A DNA stretch of 64,000 nucleotides from CAVUCE01 sp963739985. Its GTDB lineage: Bacteria; Bacteroidota; Ignavibacteria; Ignavibacteriales; Ignavibacteriaceae. This document shows, one piece after another, positions 1 to 8,776 of the stretch. Made by a program: the position numbers and the translations under genes. The stretch lies in NCBI GenBank assembly GCA_963739985.1, contig CAVUCE010000007.1, positions 310,001-374,000 of the forward strand. The letters are read 5' to 3'. The notes under the pieces are model-generated. The model was not told where the DNA came from, did no database searches, and worked only from the letters and a program-made list of their open reading frames with translations. Numbering within the stretch: the stretch's first letter is position 1; every line of letters starts with the position of its first letter.

Positions 1-209
1 TCAAGTAAACTTTCTAATCCGCCTGATGGATACGGTATTAGATAATTTTTATCAGCTACGTTTGGCATATAAGCGCCGGGTTCAAGAGAATCATAAATTA
101 GTCCTATGATTTTACCATCAAATTCTCCAGAGTCTCTTATACCTCTTATAACCGGAACGCCGGGTCCCGGACTATCAATATTATTAAGGCCAGTTACTGC
201 TATTTTCAT
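1..209 (-). CDS. ATP-grasp family protein, N-terminal fragment (runs off the left edge)
   Basis: Only about 69 N-terminal residues are inside the window, beginning MKIAVTGLNNIDSPGPGVPV. The start resembles the pre-ATP-grasp domain of carboligase-type enzymes (an MKIAVTGL beta strand followed by a loop rich in glycine and proline). The ATG overlaps the stop of the upstream PqqD-like gene by four bases (ATGA), so the two are translationally coupled. ATP-grasp enzymes placed next to PqqD-like chaperones are known from the GAK and HPr-rel-A gene systems, where the ATP-grasp and an HprK-related kinase are thought to act on an unidentified peptide substrate. The catalytic core lies outside the window, so the family call rests on the N-terminus and the neighbour. 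Confidence 0.55.
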   Translation of the reverse strand, partial: MKIAVTGLNNIDSPGPGVPVIRGIRDSGEFDGKIIGLIYDSLEPGAYMPNVADKNYLIPYPSGGLESLL

Positions 210-466
210 AATTCTTCTACCAGATTAAAACTTTTGAGAGAACTAATAAAATCGGAAAGATCTTTTTCAATTAAATCTTTATCTACTTCATAATTAGTTA
301 AAAAGTGATTAATTATAGAATCTTCATCCTCGCCATTTTGTATCCGTTTAATTATCTCAAGCGCAACCGGATTCAATGTGAAAGTTTCACCCGTGGATGC
401 TGCGAATAAGAATCCGCTTTCGCTGACGGCCAGATTGCTGGGAATTTTGAACTTTTTCATGTTCAC
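206..466 (-). CDS. PqqD-family peptide chaperone (RiPP recognition element-like)
   Basis: A complete 86-residue protein with the usual PqqD length and layout: an N-terminal strand region (KKFKIPSNLAVSESGFLFAA), a conserved T-L-N-P-V-A motif preceding the helix (residues 29-36), then an acidic helical C-terminus. PqqD domains form a winged-helix recognition element that presents a leader peptide to a modifying enzyme. It overlaps the downstream ATP-grasp gene by four bases, so the two products probably work together. The pairing fits the HPr-rel-A/GAK type of locus better than PQQ synthesis, because no PqqA, PqqB, PqqC or PqqE homologue is visible here. The substrate peptide is not in this window. 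Confidence 0.75.
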   Translation of the reverse strand: MNMKKFKIPSNLAVSESGFLFAASTGETFTLNPVALEIIKRIQNGEDEDSIINHFLTNYEVDKDLIEKDLSDFISSLKSFNLVEEL

Positions 467-933
467 CTCATTAGATTAGTATTTTTTAAGATTAGCGTCT
501 CTCCATTCAAAAAGGAGATTCTAGGAAATATGGTAGAAATTTCGATAGATGCCCATTGATGTTAATTTTAATTAAAGTGGCTGCAAAGCTTCAACTCTTA
601 ATAATCACCAATTGTGCCAAAAGAGGAAATGTTTATAAATCGTTAAAAATTCAATATAATCAATATAATCAATGTTTTGGTATGTTAGATAAATACCTGA
701 ATAAACATTAGAAATGCCTGGAATATGAATCTCAGGCAAAATTGGTGAAATTATTAATTCCGTTGTACTTAATTTTTACTTAAATATTTACCCCAAAATT
801 TAAATTTTTTTTGTTGATTCTATTAGTAAAAAGTGGTTATATTAAAATTGTTCAAACAACTCCTCGATTACATTTCGCCAAAAATTTCATTTGCTGAATT
901 AATAAATATCAATAATAATAAAAGGGGTCTCAC
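467..933. other. Intergenic region of about 467 bp without a recognisable gene
   Basis: This spacer separates the divergent PqqD-like and DUF1579 genes and presumably holds both promoters. It is very AT-rich. The only repeat seen is a short tandem 9-mer, TCAATATAA, at 651-659 and 660-668. AAAGGGG at 920-926 probably serves as ribosome binding site for the gene at 934. Confidence 0.5.
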
Positions 934-1533
934 ATGAAGACTAAAATTATTTTTCCAGCTTTATTTTCCTTTGTTCTCCTGTTAATTTCTTATTCAATCT
1001 CTTTTGCTCAAGAATCTTCCAACGCAGAAGCTGAAGCACAAAAAGCGTGGATGGAATATATGACTCCCGGTGAAATGCACGAAATGCTTGCAACTCATGC
1101 AGGTAAATGGAAAACAGTAACAAAATACTGGATGAACCCGGATGCCGATCCTGAGGTAACAAATGGGAAAGCCGAAAGTAAAATGATATTAGGCGGACGC
1201 TATCTCTATTCCTCACATAATGGAACCGCAATGGGAATGCCAATGGAAGGAATTAATATTGAAGGTTTTGATAAGGCAAAAAATCAATTTACCAGCGTTT
1301 GGATTGACAACATGGGAACCGGTTTTGCATTCAGTTTCGGCACCTATGATCCTAACACTAAAACAATTACATACCAGGGAACAATGACTGACCCGGTGAC
1401 AAAAAAAGATATCACTTATAAAGAGATCATGAAATATGCGGATAAAGATCATCACTCAATGGAAATGCTTATGGTGACCGACGGAAAAGAATTTAAAACG
1501 ATGGAAATTGAGTTTATGCGAGAAATGGATTAG
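934..1533 (+). CDS. DUF1579 family secreted protein
   Basis: A 199-residue protein with a clear signal peptide (hydrophobic segment at residues 6-24 ending SISFAQ), followed by a DUF1579 domain. The features that point to this family are the opening of the mature part (MTPGEMHEMLATHAGKW), the segment GGRYLY, and the EGINIEGFDKAKNQFTSVWI stretch, which are typical of this lipocalin-like beta-barrel fold. Biochemical function of the family is not established; it is often annotated as a periplasmic protein of unknown role. The gene stands alone between divergent and convergent neighbours and is followed by a perfect 11-bp hairpin at 1544-1571. The ATG at 934 is preceded by a purine-rich AAAGGGG ribosome binding site. 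Confidence 0.8.
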   Translation: MKTKIIFPALFSFVLLLISYSISFAQESSNAEAEAQKAWMEYMTPGEMHEMLATHAGKWKTVTKYWMNPDADPEVTNGKAESKMILGGRYLYSSHNGTAMGMPMEGINIEGFDKAKNQFTSVWIDNMGTGFAFSFGTYDPNTKTITYQGTMTDPVTKKDITYKEIMKYADKDHHSMEMLMVTDGKEFKTMEIEFMREMD

Positions 1534-1543
1534 TATCTGCCGG

Positions 1544-1571
1544 GTAACCACATATAGAACTATGTGGTTAC
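1544..1571. terminator. Perfect 11-bp hairpin after the DUF1579 gene
   Basis: Arms GTAACCACATA and TATGTGGTTAC pair perfectly around a six-base loop, 11 bases after the stop codon at 1533. A C-rich and then T-poor sequence follows, so it lacks the classic uridine tract; it could act as a transcript end or stabiliser. It also lies downstream of the convergent response regulator ending at 1689. Confidence 0.5.
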
Positions 1572-1688
1572 TCAACAATTCCCCCCCTTAAAAATCTCCG
1601 CTTTAAAAGCGCAAACTTATAGATGTTAATATTTTATAATTATAATAGTATCGCAATAGCACAAAAGTGTCATTTTTTACCAGTACAA

Positions 1689-2327
1689 TTAGATAAAACC
1701 TTCTTTTATAGCTTTTGCTACAACTTGAGATTTTGAATGGACATGAAGCTTTTCGTAGATATGCCTGATATGGTTTCTTACTGTTTGAAGACTTATAAAT
1801 AACTTTTCCGCAATATCGTTGCTACTAAGGCCATCTACAACCAGTTTTAGAATTTCTTCTTCACGAGGAGTGAGAATTTTTGGCTGCTTCTTAGGTTTAA
1901 GATGATCTTTAAATAAATCAAGTGTGATTTTTGCTATGGACGGGGTCATCGGGGCGCCGCCGCTTGCAGCATCTTCTATTGCTTGTAATAATCTAGTTGG
2001 AGGAGTCTTTTTTAGAATATATCCATCAGCACCTTCTAACAGCGCTCTAAAAATATTTGTATCATCTTCAAAAACTGTTAGCATTACAATTTTACAACTA
2101 GGGCAAATATCTTTAATTTTGGTGATACCGTCGATACCTGAAATACCCTCCAAATGTATATCTAATAAAACCACATCGGTCTGAACCATTTGTTTTAAGG
2201 CGCTTTCAACTGATTCAAATTGCCCAACACATTCAAATCCATCTGTTGAATTTAATATATAAAAAATACTTTCCCGGTATTCTTTATGATCTTCTATTAT
2301 GGTTACTTTTATTGACATATTCGTCAT
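1689..2327 (-). CDS. NarL/FixJ-type two-component response regulator
   Basis: The 212-residue protein has an N-terminal receiver domain (acidic pair E12-D13, phospho-acceptor D56 in VVLLDIHLEG, conserved K in the YILKK segment) and a C-terminal LuxR-type helix-turn-helix (LTPREEEILKLVVDGLSSND, then SLQTVRNHIRHIYEKLHV). It lies 39 bases downstream of the large FG-GAP sensor kinase gene on the same strand, so that HisKA_3 kinase is its obvious partner; NarL-type regulators are usually paired with HisKA_3 kinases. It probably activates transcription when phosphorylated. The first in-frame ATG is used; an alternative ATG encodes Met4, giving the more typical beginning MSIKVTIIED. Confidence 0.9.
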   Translation of the reverse strand: MTNMSIKVTIIEDHKEYRESIFYILNSTDGFECVGQFESVESALKQMVQTDVVLLDIHLEGISGIDGITKIKDICPSCKIVMLTVFEDDTNIFRALLEGADGYILKKTPPTRLLQAIEDAASGGAPMTPSIAKITLDLFKDHLKPKKQPKILTPREEEILKLVVDGLSSNDIAEKLFISLQTVRNHIRHIYEKLHVHSKSQVVAKAIKEGFI

Positions 2328-2366
2328 GATAAATTAGAGAATGTTAAAAAGAATAAAATAGCCTAT

Positions 2367-5300
2367 TTATGTCATTTTCTTATGAAATCTTATGTCAACT
2401 CCATTACCCGGAGAAGAATCAATAACTAATTCAGCATTAATTTGTTTTGCTCTATAAATCATATTATTTAATCCATGTCCATGCAAAGATTTTGAAATTT
2501 CATTTGAGTCATTATTCAATAGACCTTCTTTTAAGAATCCTTCACCGTTATCAGAATATTTTATGATTAATTCTTTATGCCTAAATGTTATGTGAAGATT
2601 AACTTTGCTTGCTTTGGAGTGCTTTAAACTATTATGCATTGCTTCTTTAAAAATTAGATAAATATTTCTTCGTGTTTCATCGTTTATTAGAAGTGAATTT
2701 TCCTCAACATTTATCGTATTCGAAAATTTAATTTTATTGGTTCTACAAGATTCACTGATTAGTGACTTTAATCTGATAATTAAATCTTCAAGTTTATCAT
2801 GCATCGGGGAGACGGTCCAAACGATATCGGTGATTGCTTCGGAAGCATTGGTAAGCAGCTCTTCTATCTTTTGTAATAATCGATTTGTTTCTTTTTCTGT
2901 TGTGACAATAGTATTCTTAAGTGCCGATGTGTATATTAGACTACTGCTCAGAGTTGATGCTAAATCATCATGCAGATCCCGTGCTATGCGATCTCTTGTA
3001 GCTTGTTTTTCCATTTTATTTACTTTTACCATAATTACGCGTTCGTAAATTAGATGGATAAAGGCCAATGAAATTACTACAAAACTAATCGGTAGAAGTG
3101 TTGATAAGAATAAAGAATCATCATAAAAAGATGCAATGCCAATCCAATAAAATAAAATTATACTTAAATGGAATACTGATAAATGTTTCCCTTTCCATCT
3201 GTATTTTTTTATTCCCCAGAAAATTGAAAGTAAAATTAAAGTTGATACGATAATAAATTTTGCCAATTCTCTATGAATTTCGGGATCAATAAATAACCGG
3301 TAAAGAAGTTTCTTTATTAGAGTAAGCTCGGCATTAAAATCACTTTCTTCAGTAACTAAAATTTTGTTTCCGGTAGAAATATTGTAAATTCGTTTTTCAA
3401 TTTTCGATGCCGGAAAGTAAACGACCGCATCGTATTTGCCTACATTTCTTAAACCGAAAAATGCTTCTTTTGCCGAATAACTAGCGTAACCGCTTCCTCC
3501 ATTAATTTCTCTGAAACCCTCTAGTCCGTTTTTTTTATTAATTTGTCCTGCCTTATAAATCCAAATTTTTGTCCCGATTCCATCTCGATTGCTTTTAGTT
3601 CCTTGAACATCAATAATAATTGAGTTTGGTGTGTTCAAGTTGTTTCTGTATAAAACACTATTGCCATTTATATAATTTGATACATACAAATCAATATCGC
3701 CGTCGTTATCAACATCGCCCGAAGCACAGCCAGTGCTATATCCATCGTAATAAGATCCGAATATTTCCGAGTAATCTTTAAAATATAAGCCATCTATATT
3801 TTTATAAATTTTATTCCCGCCTATATTGCCTACAAATAAATCAACGAATCCATCGTTATCAAAATCAGCAAAGCATGAGCCGTAACTTAACAAAGAATCA
3901 AGGCCAAGCATCTTTTTAGTTTTATCATTAAAGTTACCGAAACCGTCATTTTCAAAAATACGATTTGTTGATCTTCTATTTGTTATAAATAAATCCAAAT
4001 CGCCGTCATTGTCTATATCTGCAAAGTTTACGGAGTTACTTTTAGAAGCCGGGAGATTATTTTTATTAATTTGATAGCTTATGTTTTTGAACTTAACGTT
4101 TCCATTTTTGTCGGTTATATTTTTGTATAAAAGATTATTAATTCCCCAATTAACAACACAAAGATCAAGTTTTCCATCATTATCAATATCACCGAATGAA
4201 GCCGACATTCCGCCATATGTAGATTTTAAACCGCATGATTCTGTTGCATCATAAAAGTAACCATTACCGTTATTTAAGAATAATCTGTTTGTTGAGTATT
4301 CATCTGTTAAAAATAAATCCAGATCACCATCGTTATCAACGTCGCCCCAAATGCTCGAGTTAGTTCTTTCGCTACTATCACATGCACGATTTTTTTGTTT
4401 TGAAACCTCTCTGAAATCGCCGTTACCGGTATTTAGATATAATTTGTTTTTCCCGCTTAGAGAGCACAAATAAATATCATCGTAACCGTCATTATCTACA
4501 TCGGCTATACTTACGCCTAAATATAAATTTAAAAAATTTGCTCCCGATGAATCAGTTGAAACACCGGTAACATTTCTTAAACCGGCTTCTTCTCTATAAA
4601 CTAATCTTGTAATTTTTTTTGTTAAGTCGAATTCACTTGTGTTTACGTATAATCTATTAGGATCAAATATACAGACCGTATAAATGTCCTTTAATCCATC
4701 ATTATTAAAATCACCGATTGCAACACCGTATTCATCGCTTATTTCTTTGCTTGTAGGAATTATTTTATTTATTTCAAAACCCGAAATGTTTTTGTGGTGT
4801 GTTTTTTCTATGTTGGTTGTGTATTGTAGAATGGTACCGTTATTTCCAACTATCCAAATATTCTTTTGGTTCAACAAAGCGATGTCATACAAATCCTCGT
4901 CGGTTGGCACTTTTACCTGTCTCCAAATATTATGACTAAAATGAATAACGAAACCATTTTTGCCTATTCCCCAAATTTCCCCGTTTTTTAGTGCTTTTAT
5001 TTTTTGTGTTTGTTTTAATAAAGTACTAGAAGTAACCGGAAACCATTTCTTATTTTGAAACTTATAGATTTTATCCTCTAACAAGGCATAACCGGTTTCG
5101 GCATCAATAAAAGTTAAATCTTTTACAATATTTTCTAATTTAGTTTCTTTCCATATTTTGCCATCGTAATGATTTATTGCTCCATTCACCACACAATAAA
5201 TTTGTTCGCCAAAAGGATGAAACTTAGAAATTGTATAAGGGCTATTCGGATAATTGATGAATTTCCATTTCCCGTTATCGAATTTGGCTAGTTCTCTATC

Positions 5301-5723
5301 TCCAACAACCCATTTCAATTTTCTATTATAGTTTGCTATTTCTGTAATTTGATTAGCAAGGGGGAAGTAAGTCTTTTTCCATTGCTTTCCGTTATAATAG
5401 AAAAAATCACTTGAATTTAATTTGTTGTTTGATGCAACCCAGATGTTATTCTCATTCGCAACGCTAACAACATTTAACGATGATACCGGCGGTTGATCAT
5501 ACGAAAGCTGCCATTTACCGTTGATTAGTTTTATAATATATTTTCCGAAAATGAAGCCTTCAGTAGGGGAGAGCATAACTATTTTGTGAAAGCTGTTTTT
5601 TGTAGGAGCCGAAATTAATTTCCATTCTTTAATAATTACTGAAGAAATATTATTCTTAGTATTAGTTTGGCTATTAAGATTAGTCGATAAAAACAAAAGT
5701 ATTACGGCAAATGTGAATCTCAT
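2367..5723 (-). CDS. Sensor histidine kinase with extracytoplasmic FG-GAP/ASPIC-UnbV propeller
   Basis: An 1118-residue fusion. In order: signal peptide (1-19); about 290 residues of propeller-like repeats with NNIWVASNN- and GNNGTIL-type motifs; seven FG-GAP/VCBS repeats with calcium-binding DxDxDGxxD loops (for example GDFNNDGLKD, ADVDNDGYDD, GDVDNDGDLD, GDIDNDGKLD, ADIDNDGDLD, ADFDNDGFVD, GDVDNDGDID) between about residues 330 and 690; an ASPIC/UnbV-like segment (GIGTKIWIY to the AFFGLR region); about three transmembrane helices (about 815-905); a HisKA_3 dimerisation domain with the phospho-acceptor His in RDLHDDLASTLSS; and a C-terminal HATPase domain (N box EAMHNSLKHSKAS, then DNGEGF and GHGLNN). 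The NarL-type regulator at 1689-2327 is probably its partner. The ligand is unknown; an integrin-like propeller suggests a protein or polysaccharide cue. Confidence 0.85.
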   Translation of the reverse strand: MRFTFAVILLFLSTNLNSQTNTKNNISSVIIKEWKLISAPTKNSFHKIVMLSPTEGFIFGKYIIKLINGKWQLSYDQPPVSSLNVVSVANENNIWVASNNKLNSSDFFYYNGKQWKKTYFPLANQITEIANYNRKLKWVVGDRELAKFDNGKWKFINYPNSPYTISKFHPFGEQIYCVVNGAINHYDGKIWKETKLENIVKDLTFIDAETGYALLEDKIYKFQNKKWFPVTSSTLLKQTQKIKALKNGEIWGIGKNGFVIHFSHNIWRQVKVPTDEDLYDIALLNQKNIWIVGNNGTILQYTTNIEKTHHKNISGFEINKIIPTSKEISDEYGVAIGDFNNDGLKDIYTVCIFDPNRLYVNTSEFDLTKKITRLVYREEAGLRNVTGVSTDSSGANFLNLYLGVSIADVDNDGYDDIYLCSLSGKNKLYLNTGNGDFREVSKQKNRACDSSERTNSSIWGDVDNDGDLDLFLTDEYSTNRLFLNNGNGYFYDATESCGLKSTYGGMSASFGDIDNDGKLDLCVVNWGINNLLYKNITDKNGNVKFKNISYQINKNNLPASKSNSVNFADIDNDGDLDLFITNRRSTNRIFENDGFGNFNDKTKKMLGLDSLLSYGSCFADFDNDGFVDLFVGNIGGNKIYKNIDGLYFKDYSEIFGSYYDGYSTGCASGDVDNDGDIDLYVSNYINGNSVLYRNNLNTPNSIIIDVQGTKSNRDGIGTKIWIYKAGQINKKNGLEGFREINGGSGYASYSAKEAFFGLRNVGKYDAVVYFPASKIEKRIYNISTGNKILVTEESDFNAELTLIKKLLYRLFIDPEIHRELAKFIIVSTLILLSIFWGIKKYRWKGKHLSVFHLSIILFYWIGIASFYDDSLFLSTLLPISFVVISLAFIHLIYERVIMVKVNKMEKQATRDRIARDLHDDLASTLSSSLIYTSALKNTIVTTEKETNRLLQKIEELLTNASEAITDIVWTVSPMHDKLEDLIIRLKSLISESCRTNKIKFSNTINVEENSLLINDETRRNIYLIFKEAMHNSLKHSKASKVNLHITFRHKELIIKYSDNGEGFLKEGLLNNDSNEISKSLHGHGLNNMIYRAKQINAELVIDSSPGNGVDIRFHKKMT

Positions 5724-5855
5724 TATTCCCCTGATCCATACTTACAACATTATTACACTTATATAATATGATTAAAAAAGATGATTATCAAAGGAAATGA
5801 TCTGTTTGTTTGGTTAAATATTTTCAAAAGAAAGATTGAGTAAAATGTTCTGTTA

Positions 5856-6962
5856 TTAATTCTTATAGGGGAGTAGAAGGGAGAATGTGCTTCCTTTGTC
5901 TTTTTCACTTTTTACATAGATCTCGCCGTTCAAATTTTTTATAATTCCATAACTAACCCAAAGTCCAAGTCCTAGGCCTTTACCTAATGGTTTTGTAGAA
6001 AAAAAAGGCTCAAATATCCTACCTCTTTTTTCGGGAGGAATTCCTCTACCATTATCTTTAAATTCAATTTGAACATAATTTGAGTTTAACTTTGTAGATA
6101 TATTTATTTCACCGACTTTTTCACCTATCGCTTCTATTGCATTACTAATAATGTTCGAAAACAACTGAGTTACTTGAGATGAATCTATTTCCGTTTTATC
6201 AATTCTAGTATCAAAATCCTTAATAAACTTAATCTCTTTCGTTGAAATATTTAAAGCAAAATATTCAACAACTTCCTTTATTAAAGTATTTATATTAACT
6301 GATTTTATTCCTTTGGTTACCGGTCTTGTGTACTTTATCAGCTGTTTTAAGATATCGGCAATTCTATTTATTTGTACTTTTATTAATCCAAGTTTTTCGG
6401 CGACAAATACATCGTCGGTAGAACGCTGAATTACTTGTGTAATTGAGGAAATAGAAGTTAGCGGATTTCCAATTTCGTGTGCAATTCCTGCTGCCAGAGC
6501 GCCAATATCATTAACAGAATTGGCGATGGATTTCCCACCAAGATCAGGTGAATTATTTTTGTTAAAAAGATTATTATAGTTGGTAATAACTTCTGCCGGT
6601 TTGTATATCGGCTCTTCGACTTGAGATTTCTCTGTTATAAACAAAATGGTATGTCTTTTCTCACCCGATTTAACTTTAGCTATTTTTGTTTTAGCTGAAA
6701 AAATTGTCCCGTCGATTTTACAAAATTTAGTATCTTGCTCGATTTCATCTTCATCATTTATCAAATACTTGTGAAATAAATACCAATCCTCTTTATATAC
6801 AATTTCATTAAATGATTTATTCACCAAATCTTCTCTTTCAACTTCAAACAATTTTGAAGCAGCAGTGTTATAATCCATTATGCTGCATGATTCATCAAGG
6901 ATAAAAATAATCTCATCGATCATATCAAAAATTGTACGGTATTTAAATCTAGCATTTTCCAT
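5856..6962 (-). CDS. PAS-domain sensor histidine kinase (NtrB-like)
   Basis: The 368-residue protein has no signal peptide or transmembrane helix and so is probably cytoplasmic. An N-terminal PAS domain (about 5-120, IFDMIDEIIFILDESCSIMD) is followed by a linker, a HisKA domain with the phospho-acceptor His in AAGIAHEIGNPLTSISSITQ (about residue 162), and a HATPase domain with N, G1 (FKDNGRGIPPEKRGRIFEPF) and G2 (GKGLGLGLWVS) boxes. This is the NtrB/AtoS-like arrangement that typically partners NtrC-type regulators. The NtrC-type gene at 10212-11582 lies on the same strand on the other side of the porin and YceI genes and is its likely partner. No strong ribosome binding site is seen before ATG 6962. 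Confidence 0.87.
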   Translation of the reverse strand: MENARFKYRTIFDMIDEIIFILDESCSIMDYNTAASKLFEVEREDLVNKSFNEIVYKEDWYLFHKYLINDEDEIEQDTKFCKIDGTIFSAKTKIAKVKSGEKRHTILFITEKSQVEEPIYKPAEVITNYNNLFNKNNSPDLGGKSIANSVNDIGALAAGIAHEIGNPLTSISSITQVIQRSTDDVFVAEKLGLIKVQINRIADILKQLIKYTRPVTKGIKSVNINTLIKEVVEYFALNISTKEIKFIKDFDTRIDKTEIDSSQVTQLFSNIISNAIEAIGEKVGEINISTKLNSNYVQIEFKDNGRGIPPEKRGRIFEPFFSTKPLGKGLGLGLWVSYGIIKNLNGEIYVKSEKDKGSTFSLLLPYKN

Positions 6963-7093
6963 AATTCATCAAACTTCAACGGGACATAGTAAAAAGAAAC
7001 GGTTGTATTATTCTAAAATAAATCAGTGCATCTTTGATCCTCTATGCTCTGTCTCAATATTCAAAAATGCACTGTAGAGGGAAACTTAATAAT

Positions 7094-7114
7094 AGTGCCG
7101 GCATTTCCGGCACT
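7094..7114 (-). terminator. Hairpin downstream of the porin gene
   Basis: Arms AGTGCCGG and CCGGCACT (8 bp) surround a five-base loop, 44 bases past the porin stop codon. On the minus strand it is followed by ATTATTAAG, only a weak uridine stretch, so it is probably a leaky terminator between the porin and the downstream PAS kinase gene. Confidence 0.6.
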
Positions 7115-7157
7115 TTAACTAATTCACTTTTTCAACGAACTTCAACTTTCCTTTTTT

Positions 7158-8384
7158 TTAGAAGGCTACTGAGAACTCTGTTAACAAGCCGTGGAATCTT
7201 GCATTCCCTGCATATTGGTTTCCAGTGGGATAACCTTCATATTTCTGATTAACGTATTCCAATTTTAAGAGCATATAGTTAGTAACCCAAACACCTGCTC
7301 CAAGCTGAATTCTATTAACTTTTATGTCTGCATCTTGACCCTGGAATTTTTTAGAAACTGCACCGCTGTATCTTCCGGCAACATATAATGCAGGGGTTAA
7401 ATAATAAGCAAGACTTGCATTGTAGTATGACCAAGCTTCTTCAGGGCTTCCAGCTGCATTACCATTCATATCTGCATCTTTTGTGTAACCGTATTGTCCG
7501 TATACTTGCAAAGGTTTTAAGTTGTAATAGCCATCGAATTGGTATGCTGTTACTTTTTGACCTTTTTGCGGAGATACCTGTCCAACTTCCGGTTTATCGC
7601 CAAAGATTCCTGCATATTTGCTGCCGCTTCTGTTACCGGCTAACAAGTCACTTGTAGAACCGCCTGTTGGATAACCAGTTCCATTTGCCGAATGATTTAC
7701 ATGATAAACAGAACCTGCAAGTTTCAATGCATCGTTATCAAGATTTAACCAAACTTTACCATGAACTTCAGTGCCTCTTCCGGCTTCAAAATCACCTTGT
7801 GTTGTTCCTGTACCAAGACCAACTACCCAGTTGAATAATCCGGGTTTGCTGCTAATTTCAGCAGAAGGCTCAACTGTGTTAGGATCTACAACCGAGTTAC
7901 CGATTAAAGGATTATTTTGTACTTGTCCGTTATCGGAGCGTATCAAATGCCAGATACCATAATCAATTTCCATTGCACCGGCTTTGAATGTAATATATTT
8001 AAATATTGTGTTGTTTAGTCCCAATACATCAACATCTTTAGGTAAATGTGAAATTTTAACATATCCTTCTCTGCTCATATAATATCCGGGATGATGTTGA
8101 CTGCTTAAATACGCTTCAAAATAAACATTGATTCCGGAAGCGATATGAGCGTTAAAAAATAAATTACCTTCCGCACTTTGAAATCCCCAGGGTATTTTAG
8201 GTAATGTATTTTGATCATTCTCTTGCTGTAAGTATTGAATGATTCCTGCGGTTTCACCCGTTATTTTTAATGTGGGTCCGTCATCTTTTTTTGAGCTATT
8301 ATCTTGATTCTCTTGTGCATTAACTGTGAAAGTTAAAAAGAGTAATGTTAATAGTGATACTACCAGAACATTGAACTTTTTCAT
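7158..8384 (-). CDS. Outer-membrane porin-like beta-barrel protein
   Basis: A 408-residue protein with a signal peptide (MKKFNVLVVSLLTLLFLTFT, cleavage near NAQ) and a mature part made of alternating amphipathic strands rich in Tyr, Gly and Asn, ending in the strand FHGLLTEFSVAF. A terminal Phe is the usual recognition signal for the BAM complex. The segment FKYITFKAGAMEIDYGIWHL and the repeated YQFDGYYNLKPLQVYGQYGY-type strands look like an OprP/OprO-type or general porin barrel, but no specific substrate family could be assigned. It is transcribed divergently from two YceI genes; the shared spacer has sigma-54-like motifs, which suggests control by the NtrC-type regulator nearby. Confidence 0.75.
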   Translation of the reverse strand: MKKFNVLVVSLLTLLFLTFTVNAQENQDNSSKKDDGPTLKITGETAGIIQYLQQENDQNTLPKIPWGFQSAEGNLFFNAHIASGINVYFEAYLSSQHHPGYYMSREGYVKISHLPKDVDVLGLNNTIFKYITFKAGAMEIDYGIWHLIRSDNGQVQNNPLIGNSVVDPNTVEPSAEISSKPGLFNWVVGLGTGTTQGDFEAGRGTEVHGKVWLNLDNDALKLAGSVYHVNHSANGTGYPTGGSTSDLLAGNRSGSKYAGIFGDKPEVGQVSPQKGQKVTAYQFDGYYNLKPLQVYGQYGYTKDADMNGNAAGSPEEAWSYYNASLAYYLTPALYVAGRYSGAVSKKFQGQDADIKVNRIQLGAGVWVTNYMLLKLEYVNQKYEGYPTGNQYAGNARFHGLLTEFSVAF

Positions 8385-8476
8385 GATTTACTCCTTAGTT
8401 TGAAGATTTAGTTTATTAAGAATTTTTTTATCTATTTTTTTGAGTATCTGTTGTTTTGATTATTTGTCCCCATTTA

Positions 8477-8492
8477 GTCAATTCAAATGCCA
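8477..8492 (-). promoter_or_regulatory. Possible sigma-54 (-24/-12) promoter for the porin gene
   Basis: Read on the minus strand the 16 bases are TGGCATTTGAATTGAC. The -24 element TGGCA fits the TGGCAC consensus and TTGA occupies the -12 position (consensus TTGC) at the correct GG-N10-GA spacing. The predicted start would lie near 8467, about 80 bases before the ATG. The match at -12 is imperfect, so support comes mainly from the similar motif on the divergent side and the neighbouring NtrC-type activator. Confidence 0.4.
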
Positions 8493-8575
8493 AACTCTAA
8501 TTCAATCTATTTTCTATCGATTTCAGCTTAAAATGATAGGTTTTGACGGGATGTGATAAATTATCAGAAATAGGT

Positions 8576-8624
8576 ATTGCAATCTTGCATGGCTTTGAAA
8601 TCTTCAACCATGCGTCTTTGCAAT
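8576..8624. promoter_or_regulatory. Interrupted inverted repeat between divergent promoters (possible activator site)
   Basis: Outer arms ATTGCAA (8576-8582) and TTGCAAT (8618-8624), and inner arms GCATGG (8587-8592) and CCATGC (8608-8613), are mirror images with a symmetric four-base interruption. It is centred about 100 bp from both sigma-54-like promoter motifs, the usual distance for an NtrC-type upstream activating sequence. Confidence 0.45.
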
Positions 8625-8643
8625 GTTTAGATTTTGTTTTGTT

Positions 8644-8665
8644 CTAACTAACTGCAAGTTGTTAG
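8644..8665. repeat. Second short imperfect inverted repeat in the porin/YceI spacer
   Basis: CTAAC-T-AACT (8644-8653) and AGTTGTTAG form two nearly symmetric arms around a GCA centre, with one unpaired base. It lies between the larger inverted repeat and the forward -24/-12 motif. It could be a second regulator site or chance symmetry. Confidence 0.3.
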
Positions 8666-8707
8666 GATTTTCGCTAATAATAGATAGGCAAAAAGAATAT
8701 GAATGTT

Positions 8708-8723
8708 CGGCACAGAAGTTGAC
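8708..8723 (+). promoter_or_regulatory. Possible sigma-54 (-24/-12) promoter for the YceI pair
   Basis: The 16 bases read CGGCACAGAAGTTGAC: a GGCAC -24 element and a TTGA -12 element at GG-N10-GA spacing. It shares GGCA and the unusual TTGAC with the motif on the opposite strand. The predicted start is about 8734, giving a leader of about 43 bases before ATG 8777. Confidence 0.4.
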
Positions 8724-8776
8724 TTTGTGAAGGAAAAGATAATTTGTGTTATAAGGATAAATGAAAGGTTAGAAAA

